DNA of 64,000 nt from Bacteroidales bacterium UBA3754 (GTDB lineage: Bacteria > Bacteroidota > Bacteroidia > Bacteroidales > UBA1715): positions 1 to 64,000 of the forward strand of contig DFGI01000019.1 of NCBI GenBank assembly GCA_002371705.1, in the 5' to 3' direction. A model generated the notes under the pieces. It saw only the letters and a list, made by a program, of their open reading frames with translations, made no database searches and was not told the DNA's origin. A program made the translations under genes and the position numbers. Below are positions 1 to 9,687 of this stretch, in pieces (position 1 is the first letter of the stretch; every line of letters begins with the position of its first letter).

Positions 1-1661
1 TTCGGGAATGCGATGCAGTCGCGGATGCTGTCCAAACCTGCGAACAAACTTACCCAACGGTCGAGACCGTAAGCAAGACCTCCGTGAGGTGGCGCACCGT
101 ACTTGAATGCGTTCATCAAGAAACCAAATTGTTCTTGCGCCTTTTCTGGCGTAAAACCTAAAATCTTGAAAATCTTCGCCTGCAATTGGCTGTCGTGGAT
201 ACGAATCGAACCGCCACCGACTTCCACGCCGTTGATTACCATATCGTAGGCATTGGCACGAACCGAAGCCGGATCGGTGTCGAGCAATGGAATATCTTCG
301 GGTTTCGGGCTGGTAAACGGATGGTGCATAGCCATCAAACGACCTTCTTCCTCGCTCCATTCGTACATAGGGAAATCAATCACCCACAAGCACGCAAATT
401 TGTCTTTGTCGCGAAGTCCGAGTTGGTTGGCAACTTCAAGACGAAGTTCACACAATTGCTTACGCGTCTTCATTGTATCGTCGCCACTCAAAATAAGGAT
501 TAAGTCTCCTGGTTCGGCACCGAAAGCAGCTTTCATCTTTTGCAAAACGTCTTGCGAATAGAATTTATCCACACTTGATTTTACGTTTCCGTCTGCTTCC
601 ACACGAGCGTAAACCATTCCTTTGGCACCAATCTGCGGACGTTTCACAAATTCCGTAAGCTGGTCGAGTTGCTTGCGAGTGTACGTTGCCGCACCTTTGG
701 CACAAATACCGCCAATGTATTCGGCATTATCGAACACACCAAAACCATAGCCCTTGAGAATGTCCATCAGTTCCACAAACTTCATGTCGAAACGAAGGTC
801 GGGTTTGTCGCTGCCGTAATATTTCATTGCATCGTGCCACGTCATACGTGGGAATGCTTCTTTAATGTCGATGTTGCGAATCGTTTTGAACAAATGTTTT
901 GCCATTCCCTCGAACAAGGTGATAATATCTTCTTGTTCCACAAAGCTCATCTCGCAGTCAATCTGAGTAAACTCTGGCTGACGGTCGGCACGAAGGTCTT
1001 CGTCGCGGAAACATTTCACAATCTGGAAATAGCGGTCGAAACCAGCAACCATAAGCAATTGTTTCAACGTTTGCGGACTTTGTGGCAACGCATAGAACTG
1101 CCCTGGATTCATACGCGACGGCACCACGAAATCGCGGGCACCTTCGGGCGTAGAGCCAATCAACACAGGAGTTTCCACTTCGAGAAATCCGTGTTCGTCA
1201 AGATAACGACGAACTTCGAACGCCATTTTGTGGCGGAGTTCCAAATTCTTGCGTACGCACTGACGACGCAAGTCAAGGTAGCGGTATTTCATACGAAGGT
1301 CGTCGCCGCCGTCGGTGTCGTCCTGAATGGTGAATGGCGGAATTTCCGAGGTATTGAGCACCGTAAGTTTGGAAACAATAATTTCAATGTCGCCCGTGTC
1401 CATTTTCGGGTTTTTGCTGGAACGTTCCACAACCTTGCCTTCAATTTGAATGACAAATTCACGGCCCAATTTCTTTGCTTCCTCGCACAATGCGGCATTT
1501 TGGTTCTCGTCAAACACCAGCTGCGTGATGCCGTAGCGGTCGCGCAAGTCAACGAACGTCATTCCGCCCAATTCGCGGGATTTTTGTACCCAACCGCTCA
1601 AAACGACGGTTTCTCCTATGTTTGCGGCACGTAGTTCGCCGCAGGTTTTTGTTCTATACAT
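1..1661 (-). CDS. aspS: Aspartyl-tRNA synthetase (C-terminus cut by window edge)
   Basis: Class II aminoacyl-tRNA synthetase that charges tRNA-Asp in the cytosol. About 553 residues are visible, so roughly 35 C-terminal residues of a usual ~590 lie outside the window. The N-terminal OB-fold anticodon-binding domain shows GWVQKSRELGGMTFVDLRD. Class II motif 2 is FRDEDLRADRQPEFTQID and motif 3 begins GLDRW near the left edge. The bacterial insertion domain lies between them. The start is the ATG at 1661 (MYRTKTCGELRAANIGE), about 12 bases downstream of where a promoter at 1682-1689 would initiate, so the leader is very short. Identification is secure from the motifs. Confidence 0.97.
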   Translation of the reverse strand, partial: MYRTKTCGELRAANIGETVVLSGWVQKSRELGGMTFVDLRDRYGITQLVFDENQNAALCEEAKKLGREFVIQIEGKVVERSSKNPKMDTGDIEIIVSKLTVLNTSEIPPFTIQDDTDGGDDLRMKYRYLDLRRQCVRKNLELRHKMAFEVRRYLDEHGFLEVETPVLIGSTPEGARDFVVPSRMNPGQFYALPQSPQTLKQLLMVAGFDRYFQIVKCFRDEDLRADRQPEFTQIDCEMSFVEQEDIITLFEGMAKHLFKTIRNIDIKEAFPRMTWHDAMKYYGSDKPDLRFDMKFVELMDILKGYGFGVFDNAEYIGGICAKGAATYTRKQLDQLTEFVKRPQIGAKGMVYARVEADGNVKSSVDKFYSQDVLQKMKAAFGAEPGDLILILSGDDTMKTRKQLCELRLEVANQLGLRDKDKFACLWVIDFPMYEWSEEEGRLMAMHHPFTSPKPEDIPLLDTDPASVRANAYDMVINGVEVGGGSIRIHDSQLQAKIFKILGFTPEKAQEQFGFLMNAFKYGAPPHGGLAYGLDRWVSLFAGLDSIRDCIAFP

Positions 1662-1671
1662 ATTTATGTTC

Positions 1672-1690
1672 TTAACTTTGGCAAAGTTAA
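1672..1690 (-). promoter_or_regulatory. aspS promoter inside a 19-bp inverted repeat
   Basis: The minus strand carries TAACTTTG (1682-1689), a match to the Bacteroidetes -7 element TAnnTTTG. It lies within a perfect inverted repeat with 9-bp arms TTAACTTTG/CAAAGTTAA and a one-base centre. The symmetry could be an operator over the promoter or chance in AT-rich DNA. Confidence 0.45.
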
Positions 1691-1711
1691 TATTTTATGA
1701 ATAGACTGCAT

Positions 1712-1740
1712 ACAAAAAATCCATTGAAAAAATCAATGGA
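1712..1740 (-). terminator. Rho-independent terminator of the CoA-transferase gene
   Basis: Stem TCCATTG/CAATGGA with a 7-base loop, followed on the minus strand by six T. It lies 27 bases after the stop of the gene ending at 1767 and insulates it from aspS. Confidence 0.8.
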
Positions 1741-1766
1741 CTTTCTGTATCGTAATAAGTTGAATA

Positions 1767-3251
1767 TTACCACTTTGTGTTACGCATATCGCCCGAACTC
1801 AAAAACTCGAGGTGCATTTTGAACGCTTTGTCCAATGTCTGCATTGTGTGAGCAGGTTTCGTAGAAAGTTTCAAATAATCCCACAACAATTCACGATAGT
1901 CAGGGTGAGCTACCTTTTCGATGATTTCTTTTGCTTTGTCGATTGGAGCTTTTGCACGCAAATCGGCAACACCATATTCCGAAACTATTACTTTAAGTGA
2001 GTGCTCCGAATGGTCTAAGTGTGTTACCATTGGCACAATCGAACTAATCATACCGCCTTTTGCAGTTGATGGAGTCGTACAAATTGACAAGTACGAGTTT
2101 CTCAAGAAATCGCCCGAGCCGCCAATTCCGTTCATCACCTTCGTTCCATAGAAGTGCGTTGAGTTCATATTACCGAAAATGTCGCACTCGATTGCCGTGT
2201 TGATGGCAATCAAACCGATTCGGCGAACAACTTCGGGGCTGTTGGAAATCTCTTGCGGACGAAGAATAATCTTGTTACGGAAGAAATTCAAGTCGCCCAT
2301 CACCTTGTCCATAGCTTCCTTGCTACAAGTGAGCGAGCTACCGCTGGCAAACTTGATATTTCCGTTTTGAATCAAACCGATAACCGAATCTTGAATCACT
2401 TCGGTGTACATTTCAAAAGCAGGTATGTCCTTGCTTTCGCCAATGCCGTGAAGCACAGCGTTTGCAATATTTCCCACGCCAGACTGGATCGGAAGGAATG
2501 TTTTTGGAATTCTGCCAACTTTAATTTCGTTTGCAAGGAAATTAGCCACATTTTCGCCGATTTTCATCGTGGTTTCGTCCAATTCAGAAAAACCTTTGAT
2601 TTCGTCGTCGAAGAATGTTTCAATCACACCGACGATTTTGCTTGGATCAACCTTCAAAATCGGGTCGCCAATACGGTCGCTCGGTTTATATACAGGTATT
2701 TCGCGACGATAAGGAGGGTCGGCCGGCATATAAATATCGTGAACGCCACGAAGTTCCTTAGGACGATTCGTGTTGTGTTCCAAAATGATTTTGTCAGCCA
2801 ATTTCACGTATGTAGGAGCATTTCCCACAGCCGTGGTCAACACTAAATTTCCTTGTTCATCGTAGTCGCAAACCTCAATTACAGCCACGTTGATTTTGCC
2901 GAAGTAACCGTAACGCACGTCCTGTGCAAGTTGTGACAAGTGGTAGTCGCAATAGTGGATACGTTGCTCGTTGATTGCCGCACGCGAATCCTTGTTGGTC
3001 TGGTACGGGGCGCGGATGTTGATTGCATCAGCTCTTGCAAGAACGCCGTCAAGCGATTCACCTGTCGATGCACCAGTGAAAAGATTGATTTTGAACTCAC
3101 GACCTGCCGCATGTTCCGCTTCGGCTTTTTTTGCAATAGCAGTTCCTATCGCTTTAGGAACGCCCACAGCCGTGAAACCGCTCACGCCAATACTAAATCC
3201 ATTCTGAATGTACGATGCCGCCTCGTCGGCAGTGATTACTGGAATGCTCAT
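1767..3251 (-). CDS. Acetyl-CoA hydrolase / acetate CoA-transferase family protein
   Basis: Class I CoA-transferase of the acetyl-CoA hydrolase family (494 residues, the full family length). Members move CoA between acetate and succinate or propionate, or hydrolyse acetyl-CoA, which in anaerobic Bacteroidetes fits acetate or propionate formation. Residues FEMYTEVIQD carry the catalytic Glu region, and GGSGDFLRN matches the conserved C-terminal CoA-binding loop. The start at 3251 gives MSIPVITADEAASYIQNGF. It is monocistronic, with its own terminator at 1712-1740, and diverges from the polyprenyl synthase gene. The family is certain; the exact acyl substrate cannot be told from sequence. Confidence 0.92.
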   Translation of the reverse strand: MSIPVITADEAASYIQNGFSIGVSGFTAVGVPKAIGTAIAKKAEAEHAAGREFKINLFTGASTGESLDGVLARADAINIRAPYQTNKDSRAAINEQRIHYCDYHLSQLAQDVRYGYFGKINVAVIEVCDYDEQGNLVLTTAVGNAPTYVKLADKIILEHNTNRPKELRGVHDIYMPADPPYRREIPVYKPSDRIGDPILKVDPSKIVGVIETFFDDEIKGFSELDETTMKIGENVANFLANEIKVGRIPKTFLPIQSGVGNIANAVLHGIGESKDIPAFEMYTEVIQDSVIGLIQNGNIKFASGSSLTCSKEAMDKVMGDLNFFRNKIILRPQEISNSPEVVRRIGLIAINTAIECDIFGNMNSTHFYGTKVMNGIGGSGDFLRNSYLSICTTPSTAKGGMISSIVPMVTHLDHSEHSLKVIVSEYGVADLRAKAPIDKAKEIIEKVAHPDYRELLWDYLKLSTKPAHTMQTLDKAFKMHLEFLSSGDMRNTKW

Positions 3252-3327
3252 TTCTATGTATTATTTTTAAAATTGCGTGCAAATTTATTCTTTTTGTAGA
3301 AAAACGCAATAATCCAAATTAAAACTG

Positions 3328-3335
3328 TACCTTTG
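3328..3335 (+). promoter_or_regulatory. -7 element TACCTTTG before the polyprenyl synthase operon
   Basis: Matches TAnnTTTG and lies 18 bases upstream of the ATG at 3354. No convincing -33 TTTG was seen at the usual spacing. Confidence 0.55.
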
Positions 3336-3353
3336 ACACACTAATTTAAAAGG

Positions 3354-4328
3354 ATGGCAGAATATTCATTCCCGCAGATAATTACGGACGACATAAAGAA
3401 ATTCGACAAGATGTTTGAGCCGAATCTCTTGTCGAAGACGAATTTGCTGAATGTGGTCACGAAATATGTGTTTGGCAACAAAGGCAAGCAAATCCGCCCC
3501 GCCCTTACATTTCTTTCGGCTCGGCTGTTCGGCGAAGTTACGGAATCGACCTATTCCGCGGCCTACATGGTGGAACTGCTCCATAATGCCACGCTCGTCC
3601 ACGACGATGTGGTTGACGATTCGGAAACACGTCGTAATTTGTTGTCGGTCAAGGCAAAATGGAAGAATAAGGTTGCGGTGCTCGCTGGCGACTATTATTT
3701 GGCGAAAGGTCTGCTCTATGCAATTGAGAAAAATGAGATAAAAGCGCTCCAAATTATGTCGGAAGGCGTGAAGAAAATGAGCGAGGGAGAATTGATGCAG
3801 ATTGAACACGCACGTTCTTTGGAAAATTCCGAGCAAACGTATTATGAAATAATTAAATCAAAAACGGCGGCATTGTTCGTGGTTTCAATGGTCACGGGCG
3901 CTTATTCCAGCAAAAAGGCGACCGACGAAGACATTCAACGTGTTGAACGTATTGCCGAACTGCTCGGCTTGGCGTTCCAAATCCGCGACGACGTTCTTGA
4001 CTATTCCCGCACGTCGGTTCTTGGCAAAAAAACGCTGAACGATTTGCAGGAAAAGAAACAGACATTGCCATTGTTGTATTCCATTTCAAAACTTTCGTTT
4101 GTGGAACGTGAAAAAATTCTGTTCAAATTGGAACACCACGGCAACAAACAGGAGAAATTGGAAGAATTGGCTGACTTTGTCCGCGAAAAAGGCGGAATTG
4201 AATACGCCACACAACGGCAAATCAATTTTTGCGAAGAAGCCAAGCGCCAATGTCTTTTGTTCTCCGAAAACGAAGCTCGCACGGCGTTGATTGGTTTGAT
4301 TGACTTTATTGCGTTGACGGAACAATAA
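3354..4328 (+). CDS. Polyprenyl diphosphate synthase
   Basis: Long-chain trans-prenyl diphosphate synthase (324 residues) that condenses isopentenyl diphosphate units onto an allylic primer, probably to make the side chain of menaquinone. The first Asp-rich motif is LVHDDVVDDSETRR (residues ~80-93) and the second is FQIRDDVLDYS (~208-218); GKQIRPAL precedes them. It heads a plus-strand run that also contains dxr, another isoprenoid gene, which suits a shared supply of precursors. Chain length (hexa-, hepta- or octaprenyl) cannot be read from the sequence with confidence. Confidence 0.93.
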   Translation: MAEYSFPQIITDDIKKFDKMFEPNLLSKTNLLNVVTKYVFGNKGKQIRPALTFLSARLFGEVTESTYSAAYMVELLHNATLVHDDVVDDSETRRNLLSVKAKWKNKVAVLAGDYYLAKGLLYAIEKNEIKALQIMSEGVKKMSEGELMQIEHARSLENSEQTYYEIIKSKTAALFVVSMVTGAYSSKKATDEDIQRVERIAELLGLAFQIRDDVLDYSRTSVLGKKTLNDLQEKKQTLPLLYSISKLSFVEREKILFKLEHHGNKQEKLEELADFVREKGGIEYATQRQINFCEEAKRQCLLFSENEARTALIGLIDFIALTEQ

Positions 4329-4358
4329 AATGTCAATATTTTTGATTTTCTTTGCAGT

Positions 4359-5030
4359 ATGATTATTCAAACTCGGAACATACAAAAATCGTTTGGTAGC
4401 CTTCAGGTTCTGAAAGGAATTGACTTTGATGTGGAACGTGGCGAAGTCGTTTCCATTGTGGGCAAGAGCGGTGCGGGAAAGACAACGTTTTTGCAGATAA
4501 TGGGAACTTTGCTGGATGCCGACGAAGGTAGTTTACAAATTCTCGATACCGATATCCGTGGCTTGAAGGAAAAAGAATTGGCGAAATTCCGTAATGAGCA
4601 TATTGGTTTTGTGTTTCAGTTCCATCAACTTTTGCCGGAGTTTACCGCGTTGGAAAATGTGTGTATTCCAGCTATGCTGCAAGGCAAAAATTTGAAACAG
4701 TGCGAGGCGCACGCAAAAGAGCTGTTGGATTTTCTCAATCTTTCGGAACGGATGTCGCACAAACCTTCGGAACTTTCGGGCGGCGAGCAGCAGCGTGTAG
4801 CCGTTGCAAGAGCAATAATGAACAACCCTGCCGTGGTTTTTGCCGATGAGCCTTCGGGGAATTTGGATTCGCACAATAAAAATGAATTACATCAGTTAAT
4901 ACTTCGGTTGCGCGACACGTTCAACCAAACTTTCGTGATTGTGACGCACGACGACAATCTGGCGGCAATTTCCGACAGGGTAATACGGATGGAGGACGGA
5001 AAAATTACAGAAAATGGCAACGAAAACTAA
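4359..5030 (+). CDS. ABC transporter ATPase, LolD-like
   Basis: A 223-residue ATP-binding subunit with Walker A GKSGAGKTT, signature LSGGEQQR, Walker B VVFADEPS and the switch His in VIVTHDD. Size, the lead residues MIIQTRNIQKSFG and the phrase GFVFQFHQLLPEFTALENV place it in the MacB/LolD/FtsE group, which acts with permeases that move lipoproteins or peptides off the inner membrane. No permease is adjacent; the next gene is an M23 peptidase overlapping by 17 bases. That arrangement would also suit an FtsE-type role, but the M23 protein has no FtsX-like domain. LolD is the better guess. Confidence 0.85.
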   Translation: MIIQTRNIQKSFGSLQVLKGIDFDVERGEVVSIVGKSGAGKTTFLQIMGTLLDADEGSLQILDTDIRGLKEKELAKFRNEHIGFVFQFHQLLPEFTALENVCIPAMLQGKNLKQCEAHAKELLDFLNLSERMSHKPSELSGGEQQRVAVARAIMNNPAVVFADEPSGNLDSHNKNELHQLILRLRDTFNQTFVIVTHDDNLAAISDRVIRMEDGKITENGNEN

Positions 5031-5892
5031 CATGGAACAAAAAAGGCGCCGTGCGAGATTTCGCAGGAAATACAACTTGTCGATTGTCGATGAAAACAAC
5101 TTCGCCACAATTTTCACGTTTCGACTCTCCATAATGAACGTGTTTACCGCGCTTTCAGCATTGGCAATCATACTTATATTCATTGTGTATCTGGTAATTG
5201 CATACACACCATTAAAGGAATACATCATACCGAATTATCCCGTAATGGAAGAACGGGAAAAAATTGAACATAACGCCGAATTGGTCGATTCTTTGGAGTA
5301 TCAAATGAAACTCTACGCCCAAAAAATGCAGATTCTTCACACAATTCTCAATGGCGAAGACCCATCAGGCTACGACAAACTTGATTCCATTGTGGTTTCG
5401 CCAACTGAAAATTATGCGAACCTCAATTTTGACTTGTCGCCCGCTGATTCCATGCTTCGAATGGAAATTCAGGAACACGAGGCGCTGAATGTTAATTTCC
5501 AGACACCAAAATCTGGCTTGCGTATTGAAAATCTGTTCTTCTATCCGCCAGTGTATGGCGTTGTTTCGAGCGATTTTAGCAATGGACATTTTGGTACCGA
5601 CGTGGTTGCCGCCGAGAACAGCATTATTCATGCCGTGCTCGATGGCACTGTGATCCTTGATTCGTGGACAGTTGAGACGGGCTATACCATTATGATTCAG
5701 CATAGTAACGATTTTATATCAGTATATAAACATAATGCGAAACTTCTGAAAAAAACGGGTGATAGGGTTATTGCCGGCGAAGGCATCGCACTTCTCGGCA
5801 ATACGGGAAATCTCACCCTCGGTCCTCATTTGCACTTTGAATTGTGGCACGAAGGAAAACCTGTAAATTCAGAGAATTACATTGTGTATTAA
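5014..5892 (+). CDS. Membrane-anchored M23 peptidoglycan peptidase
   Basis: A 292-residue protein with a basic cytosolic N-terminus (KRRRARFRRK), one transmembrane segment at residues ~40-62, a short coiled region and a C-terminal LytM/M23 domain. The zinc ligands are present: HFGTD (HxxxD) and GPHLHFELW (HxH), so it should be catalytically active in the periplasm, cutting peptidoglycan cross-links. It overlaps the upstream ATPase gene by 17 bases; an alternative ATG at 5032 would remove the overlap and start MEQKRRRARF. Compare the EnvC-like protein at 61095-62339, where the same ligands are lost. Confidence 0.9.
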   Translation: MATKTNMEQKRRRARFRRKYNLSIVDENNFATIFTFRLSIMNVFTALSALAIILIFIVYLVIAYTPLKEYIIPNYPVMEEREKIEHNAELVDSLEYQMKLYAQKMQILHTILNGEDPSGYDKLDSIVVSPTENYANLNFDLSPADSMLRMEIQEHEALNVNFQTPKSGLRIENLFFYPPVYGVVSSDFSNGHFGTDVVAAENSIIHAVLDGTVILDSWTVETGYTIMIQHSNDFISVYKHNAKLLKKTGDRVIAGEGIALLGNTGNLTLGPHLHFELWHEGKPVNSENYIVY

Positions 5893-5905
5893 TATTGTAC
5901 CGTCA

Positions 5906-7060
5906 ATGAAACGAATTGCTCTTTTAGGTTCCACAGGTTCCATAGGAACGCAGGCGTTAGACGTGATTTCGCGCCATCCCAGTGAATTTTCCGTTGAAGT
6001 CCTCACTGCACACAACAATGCGGATTTACTGATAGAACAGGCCATTAAATTCAATCCAAACGTGGTCGTGATTTCCAATCCCGACAAATACGAATACGTT
6101 TCAAAAGCGTTGGAACCGCACATGATAAAGGTGTTCACAGGTTCGGAATCGTTGAACGACGTGGTTGAAATGGAGTCGGTCGATATGGTGCTTGGGGCAC
6201 TGGTCGGCTACGCCGGACTTGCTCCCGTAATCAATGCCATAAAACACGATAAAATCATAGCGTTGGCAAATAAGGAAGTGCTTGTGGTTGCCGGACAATT
6301 GGTCAACAAATTACTGAAAGAACACCCAAAGTCGGGCATTGTTCCCGTCGATTCCGAACATTCTGCCATATTCCAATGTTTGCATGGAGAGTTGCAATGT
6401 GGCAACAAACCAGAAAAAATATTGCTTACCGCTTCGGGCGGACCGTTTAGGAAATTCAGCCGCGAGCAACTTGAAACCGTTACCAAGGCGCAAGCCTTGA
6501 AACATCCTAATTGGAATATGGGCGCAAAAGTAACCATAGACTCCGCTTCGCTGATGAACAAAGGTTTGGAGGTGATTGAAGCAAAATGGTTGTTCAACGT
6601 CGCTCCAAAAGATATTGAGGTTTTGGTACATCCGCAGTCTATTATTCACTCTGCTGTGCAATTTGAAGACGGCTCTATAAAAGCACAACTCGGAATGCCT
6701 GATATGCGGATTCCTATTCAATATGCATTCAGTTATCCTGAGCGTTTGAAAGCTGATTTTCCAAGGGTCAACTTGTTTGAATACAAGGATTTAACTTTTG
6801 AGGAACCCAATCGGAAATTGTTCCGAAATCTTGACATCGCACTTTCGTCTATCGAAAAAGGCGGCAATATGCCGTGCATAATGAACGCAGCCAACGAGGT
6901 TGCCGTAGCGGCATTTTTGAAGGATGAAATTTCTTTCTTCGGTATGTCCGACTTGATTGAAAAAACTATGCAAAAAATCTCGTTCATTGATGAACCAACA
7001 CTTGAAGACTACGTTGCAACGCACGAAGAATCAATGAAATACGCAAAAACACTTTTGTGA
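5906..7060 (+). CDS. dxr: 1-deoxy-D-xylulose 5-phosphate reductoisomerase
   Basis: Second enzyme of the MEP isoprenoid pathway, converting DXP to MEP with NADPH. 384 residues, the normal length. N-terminal Rossmann motif GSTGSIG, ALANKEVLVVAGQL, the catalytic region DSEHSAIFQ and the substrate loop GSIKAQLGMPDMRIPIQ are all present. The start at 5906 (MKRIALLGSTGSIG) is preferred over an upstream in-frame codon at 5882 that would overlap the previous gene. ispH, the last step of the same pathway, lies 1.7 kb away on the other strand. Confidence 0.97.
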   Translation: MKRIALLGSTGSIGTQALDVISRHPSEFSVEVLTAHNNADLLIEQAIKFNPNVVVISNPDKYEYVSKALEPHMIKVFTGSESLNDVVEMESVDMVLGALVGYAGLAPVINAIKHDKIIALANKEVLVVAGQLVNKLLKEHPKSGIVPVDSEHSAIFQCLHGELQCGNKPEKILLTASGGPFRKFSREQLETVTKAQALKHPNWNMGAKVTIDSASLMNKGLEVIEAKWLFNVAPKDIEVLVHPQSIIHSAVQFEDGSIKAQLGMPDMRIPIQYAFSYPERLKADFPRVNLFEYKDLTFEEPNRKLFRNLDIALSSIEKGGNMPCIMNAANEVAVAAFLKDEISFFGMSDLIEKTMQKISFIDEPTLEDYVATHEESMKYAKTLL

Positions 7061-7077
7061 TTTTATCAATAGTTACA

Positions 7078-8787
7078 ATGAAACCGATAAATATGAAACA
7101 ACCTCGCGCCCTTATAGTGCTGTTCTTCACCGAAATGTGGGAACGGTTCAGTTACTACGGCATGCGTGCGTTGTTGGTGCTGTACTTAATCCAGCAATTA
7201 TTTCAAAATCTTGAAACGTCGAAGACCGTGGCATACGGCATTTTTGCCGCCTACGGCTCGTTGGTGTATGCGTCGCCATTTATTGGCGGACTGATTGCCG
7301 ACAGATTTCTCGGACATCGCAAAGCTGTGATTTGGGGAGCAATAATGATGGCTATCGGCCATTTTTTGATGGCGATTGAGAATGAAATGTTTTTGTACCT
7401 CGCTCTTTCGTTTTTGATTGTCGGCAACGGATTTTTCAAGCCAAATATGCCAATAATTTTGAGCGGCCTATACGAAGAAAACGACCCTCGTCGCGACGGT
7501 GGCTTTACGATTTATTATATGAGCGTGAACCTTGGTGCATTTTTCTCGCCTATTCTCTGCGGAATTGTGGGCGAAACTTACGGTTGGCACTATGGATTCA
7601 CCATTGCGGGAATTGGAATGTTGGCGGGATTGTTCATCTTCTTGAAATTCGGTCATATCATTGATTATCACGAAAATATCAATGCCGAAACGGGAGAAAA
7701 AACGTTGGAATACCGCCCTCTTGGCGGTGTGCCCGACAAAGAATCCCTTGTACAGAAATTCTGTGGATTGTCGAAAGAATTTTGGATTTACGCACTATGC
7801 GTCATCAGCACGTTTGGAATAGCATTGCTTGTAAAGCATTATGAAATAATGAGTTACGTAATCTTCCCACTTTCGCTGGCAATTCTCGGATTCATATTTG
7901 TGATAGCGTTGCGTAGCGAAAAAGTTGAACGCGACAGATTGTTTGTCATACTTATCTTACTGTTGTTCATTACTTTATTCTGGACATTCTTTGAGCAGGC
8001 AGGTTCGTCGCTCACGTTGTACGCAAGCGAAAACGTGAACCGAAATTTCTTCGGAAGCGTCATTCCCGCGTCGTTGTTCCAGTCGGTAAATCCAATGTTC
8101 ATCTTGATTTTTGCCTCGCCGCTTTCAATCTTGTGGATGCAGCTTGCACAGCGGAAGAAAGAACCATCGACGCCAATAAAATTTGCTATGGGTATTTTAT
8201 TGCTCAGCATAGGATTTTTGCTGCTGGGCTTGGCTCCGCGTTTCCTTTCGTTTGAAACGATTGCCGAAAACAACACAATGCTAAAAATCGCCGCAGTGCC
8301 GGCTATTTTCTTGGTTCTGAGTTATATGTTCCAGACGTTGGGAGAATTGTGCCTGTCGCCCATAGGGCTTTCGATGGTTTCGCGGCTGGCTCCGCCCAAA
8401 ATCGTGGGAATGGTGATTGGAGCGTGGTATTTGTCGTCGTCGCTGGCATTTCAGGTTGGCGGCTGGATTGCAAACCTGACCACCGACGAAAGCAGCTACG
8501 AAATTGCCGACAATTCGGAAAACACTGAAACCATAGATGAATCGACGGCGTCGTATACCGCCATACTTGCAGGCGAAAACTCGCAACAGGCATTGCAAAC
8601 CGCATTAAACAAGAATTACGTTTCGGAAGAAACGTTGCAGACAATCTCCGACGAAGAAAAAGTTTCGGTGGTGAATTTGCTCCGTTATACCAACGTGTTT
8701 GTGAACGTAGGACTTGCCGCATTGGTCGCAAGCATTCTGCTCTTCCTGCTTTCTCCGATGATTCACAGGATGATGCACGAAGGGTGA
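7078..8787 (+). CDS. POT/PTR family proton-dependent oligopeptide transporter
   Basis: Inner-membrane major-facilitator protein (~569 residues, 12-14 membrane segments) that imports di- and tripeptides with protons. It begins with the family signature FFTEMWERFSYYGMRALL, has the proton-coupling ERF motif, and GGFTIYYMSVNLGAFFSP matches the POT signature. An extra hydrophilic loop (~residues 480-540, many Glu, Ser and Thr) interrupts the last helices, as in many Bacteroidetes homologues. Start chosen at 7078, directly after dxr; 7093 is also possible. Probably cotranscribed with dxr. Confidence 0.92.
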   Translation: MKPINMKQPRALIVLFFTEMWERFSYYGMRALLVLYLIQQLFQNLETSKTVAYGIFAAYGSLVYASPFIGGLIADRFLGHRKAVIWGAIMMAIGHFLMAIENEMFLYLALSFLIVGNGFFKPNMPIILSGLYEENDPRRDGGFTIYYMSVNLGAFFSPILCGIVGETYGWHYGFTIAGIGMLAGLFIFLKFGHIIDYHENINAETGEKTLEYRPLGGVPDKESLVQKFCGLSKEFWIYALCVISTFGIALLVKHYEIMSYVIFPLSLAILGFIFVIALRSEKVERDRLFVILILLLFITLFWTFFEQAGSSLTLYASENVNRNFFGSVIPASLFQSVNPMFILIFASPLSILWMQLAQRKKEPSTPIKFAMGILLLSIGFLLLGLAPRFLSFETIAENNTMLKIAAVPAIFLVLSYMFQTLGELCLSPIGLSMVSRLAPPKIVGMVIGAWYLSSSLAFQVGGWIANLTTDESSYEIADNSENTETIDESTASYTAILAGENSQQALQTALNKNYVSEETLQTISDEEKVSVVNLLRYTNVFVNVGLAALVASILLFLLSPMIHRMMHEG

Positions 8788-8793
8788 TTTTTG

Positions 8794-9687
8794 CTATTGT
8801 AAGGCTATGATATCCTGAATTTTATGTGCTATATCTTCCATTAACCATTTAGGTGTGGAAGTTGCCCCGCAAATGCCTACTGATTTGTCGTGGGAAAAGT
8901 TTATTTCGCTTAAATCAGCGAGATTTGAGACAAAATGCGTGTTTTCATTTATTTTCTTGCAGATGTCGTACAGCACCTTTCCGTTTGAGCTTTTTTTACC
9001 GCTCACAAATATGATGGTGTCGAATTTTTGTGCAAATTGTTTCAAATCAGCTTCGCGGTTTGCCACCCGACGACAGATGGTGTCGTGGCAAACAAAGTCT
9101 TTGTTGCCGGCGGATCCTGCGCGGCGGGCTATTTCCTCCTGAATGATTTTTAAGTCGTGGATGTTTTGCGTGGTTTGCGAAAACAGCACAATCGGACGCG
9201 AAAAATCAACACTGTCAAGGTCGTCGATTTTGTTGATTACCGTGGCGGAATTGTCGGTTTGTCCCAACAGACCAACAACTTCGGCGTGGCCAGGTTTCCC
9301 AAATATGAGTACTTGTCCGTTTTTCTTCAGAGCTTCCTTATACGCTGTTTTTATTTTCTTTTGCAGTGCAAGCACCACAGGACAAGTCGCATCAATAATT
9401 GTAATGTTGTTCTGTCGGGCAATTTCGTAGGTTTCGGGCGGTTCGCCGTGTGCGCGGAGCAACACGGTGCAATTGCGAAGTTTCTTGAATTGCTCGTAAG
9501 AGATTGTGATTAAGCCTTTTGCGTTTAATCGGGCGACTTCCGCCCCGTTATGGACAATGTCGCCAAGGCAATACAAGGAATCTGTTTCTTCAAGAGCTTT
9601 TTCTGCTTGATGTATTGCATTAATTACCCCAAAGCAAAACCCTGATTTAGAGTCGATTTCGATTATTGTATTTTGCTTAGAATCCAT
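8794..9687 (-). CDS. ispH: 4-hydroxy-3-methylbut-2-enyl diphosphate reductase
   Basis: Iron-sulfur enzyme of the last MEP-pathway step, giving IPP and DMAPP. 297 residues. The three cluster cysteines are visible in SGFCFGV, DATCPVV and DTICRRVANRE; RAHGEPPE and GATSTPKW are family motifs. The start at 9687 lies 25 bases inside cmk, so translation is probably coupled in the order porQ-cmk-ispH, a gene order common in Bacteroidetes. Confidence 0.96.
   Translation of the reverse strand: MDSKQNTIIEIDSKSGFCFGVINAIHQAEKALEETDSLYCLGDIVHNGAEVARLNAKGLITISYEQFKKLRNCTVLLRAHGEPPETYEIARQNNITIIDATCPVVLALQKKIKTAYKEALKKNGQVLIFGKPGHAEVVGLLGQTDNSATVINKIDDLDSVDFSRPIVLFSQTTQNIHDLKIIQEEIARRAGSAGNKDFVCHDTICRRVANREADLKQFAQKFDTIIFVSGKKSSNGKVLYDICKKINENTHFVSNLADLSEINFSHDKSVGICGATSTPKWLMEDIAHKIQDIIALQ

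Noticed and set aside
669..1634. Long plus-strand open frame (321 codons) opposite aspS
   Set aside because: Shadow of aspS: no family motif, rich in His, Phe and Arg as antisense frames are, and fully inside a secure gene.
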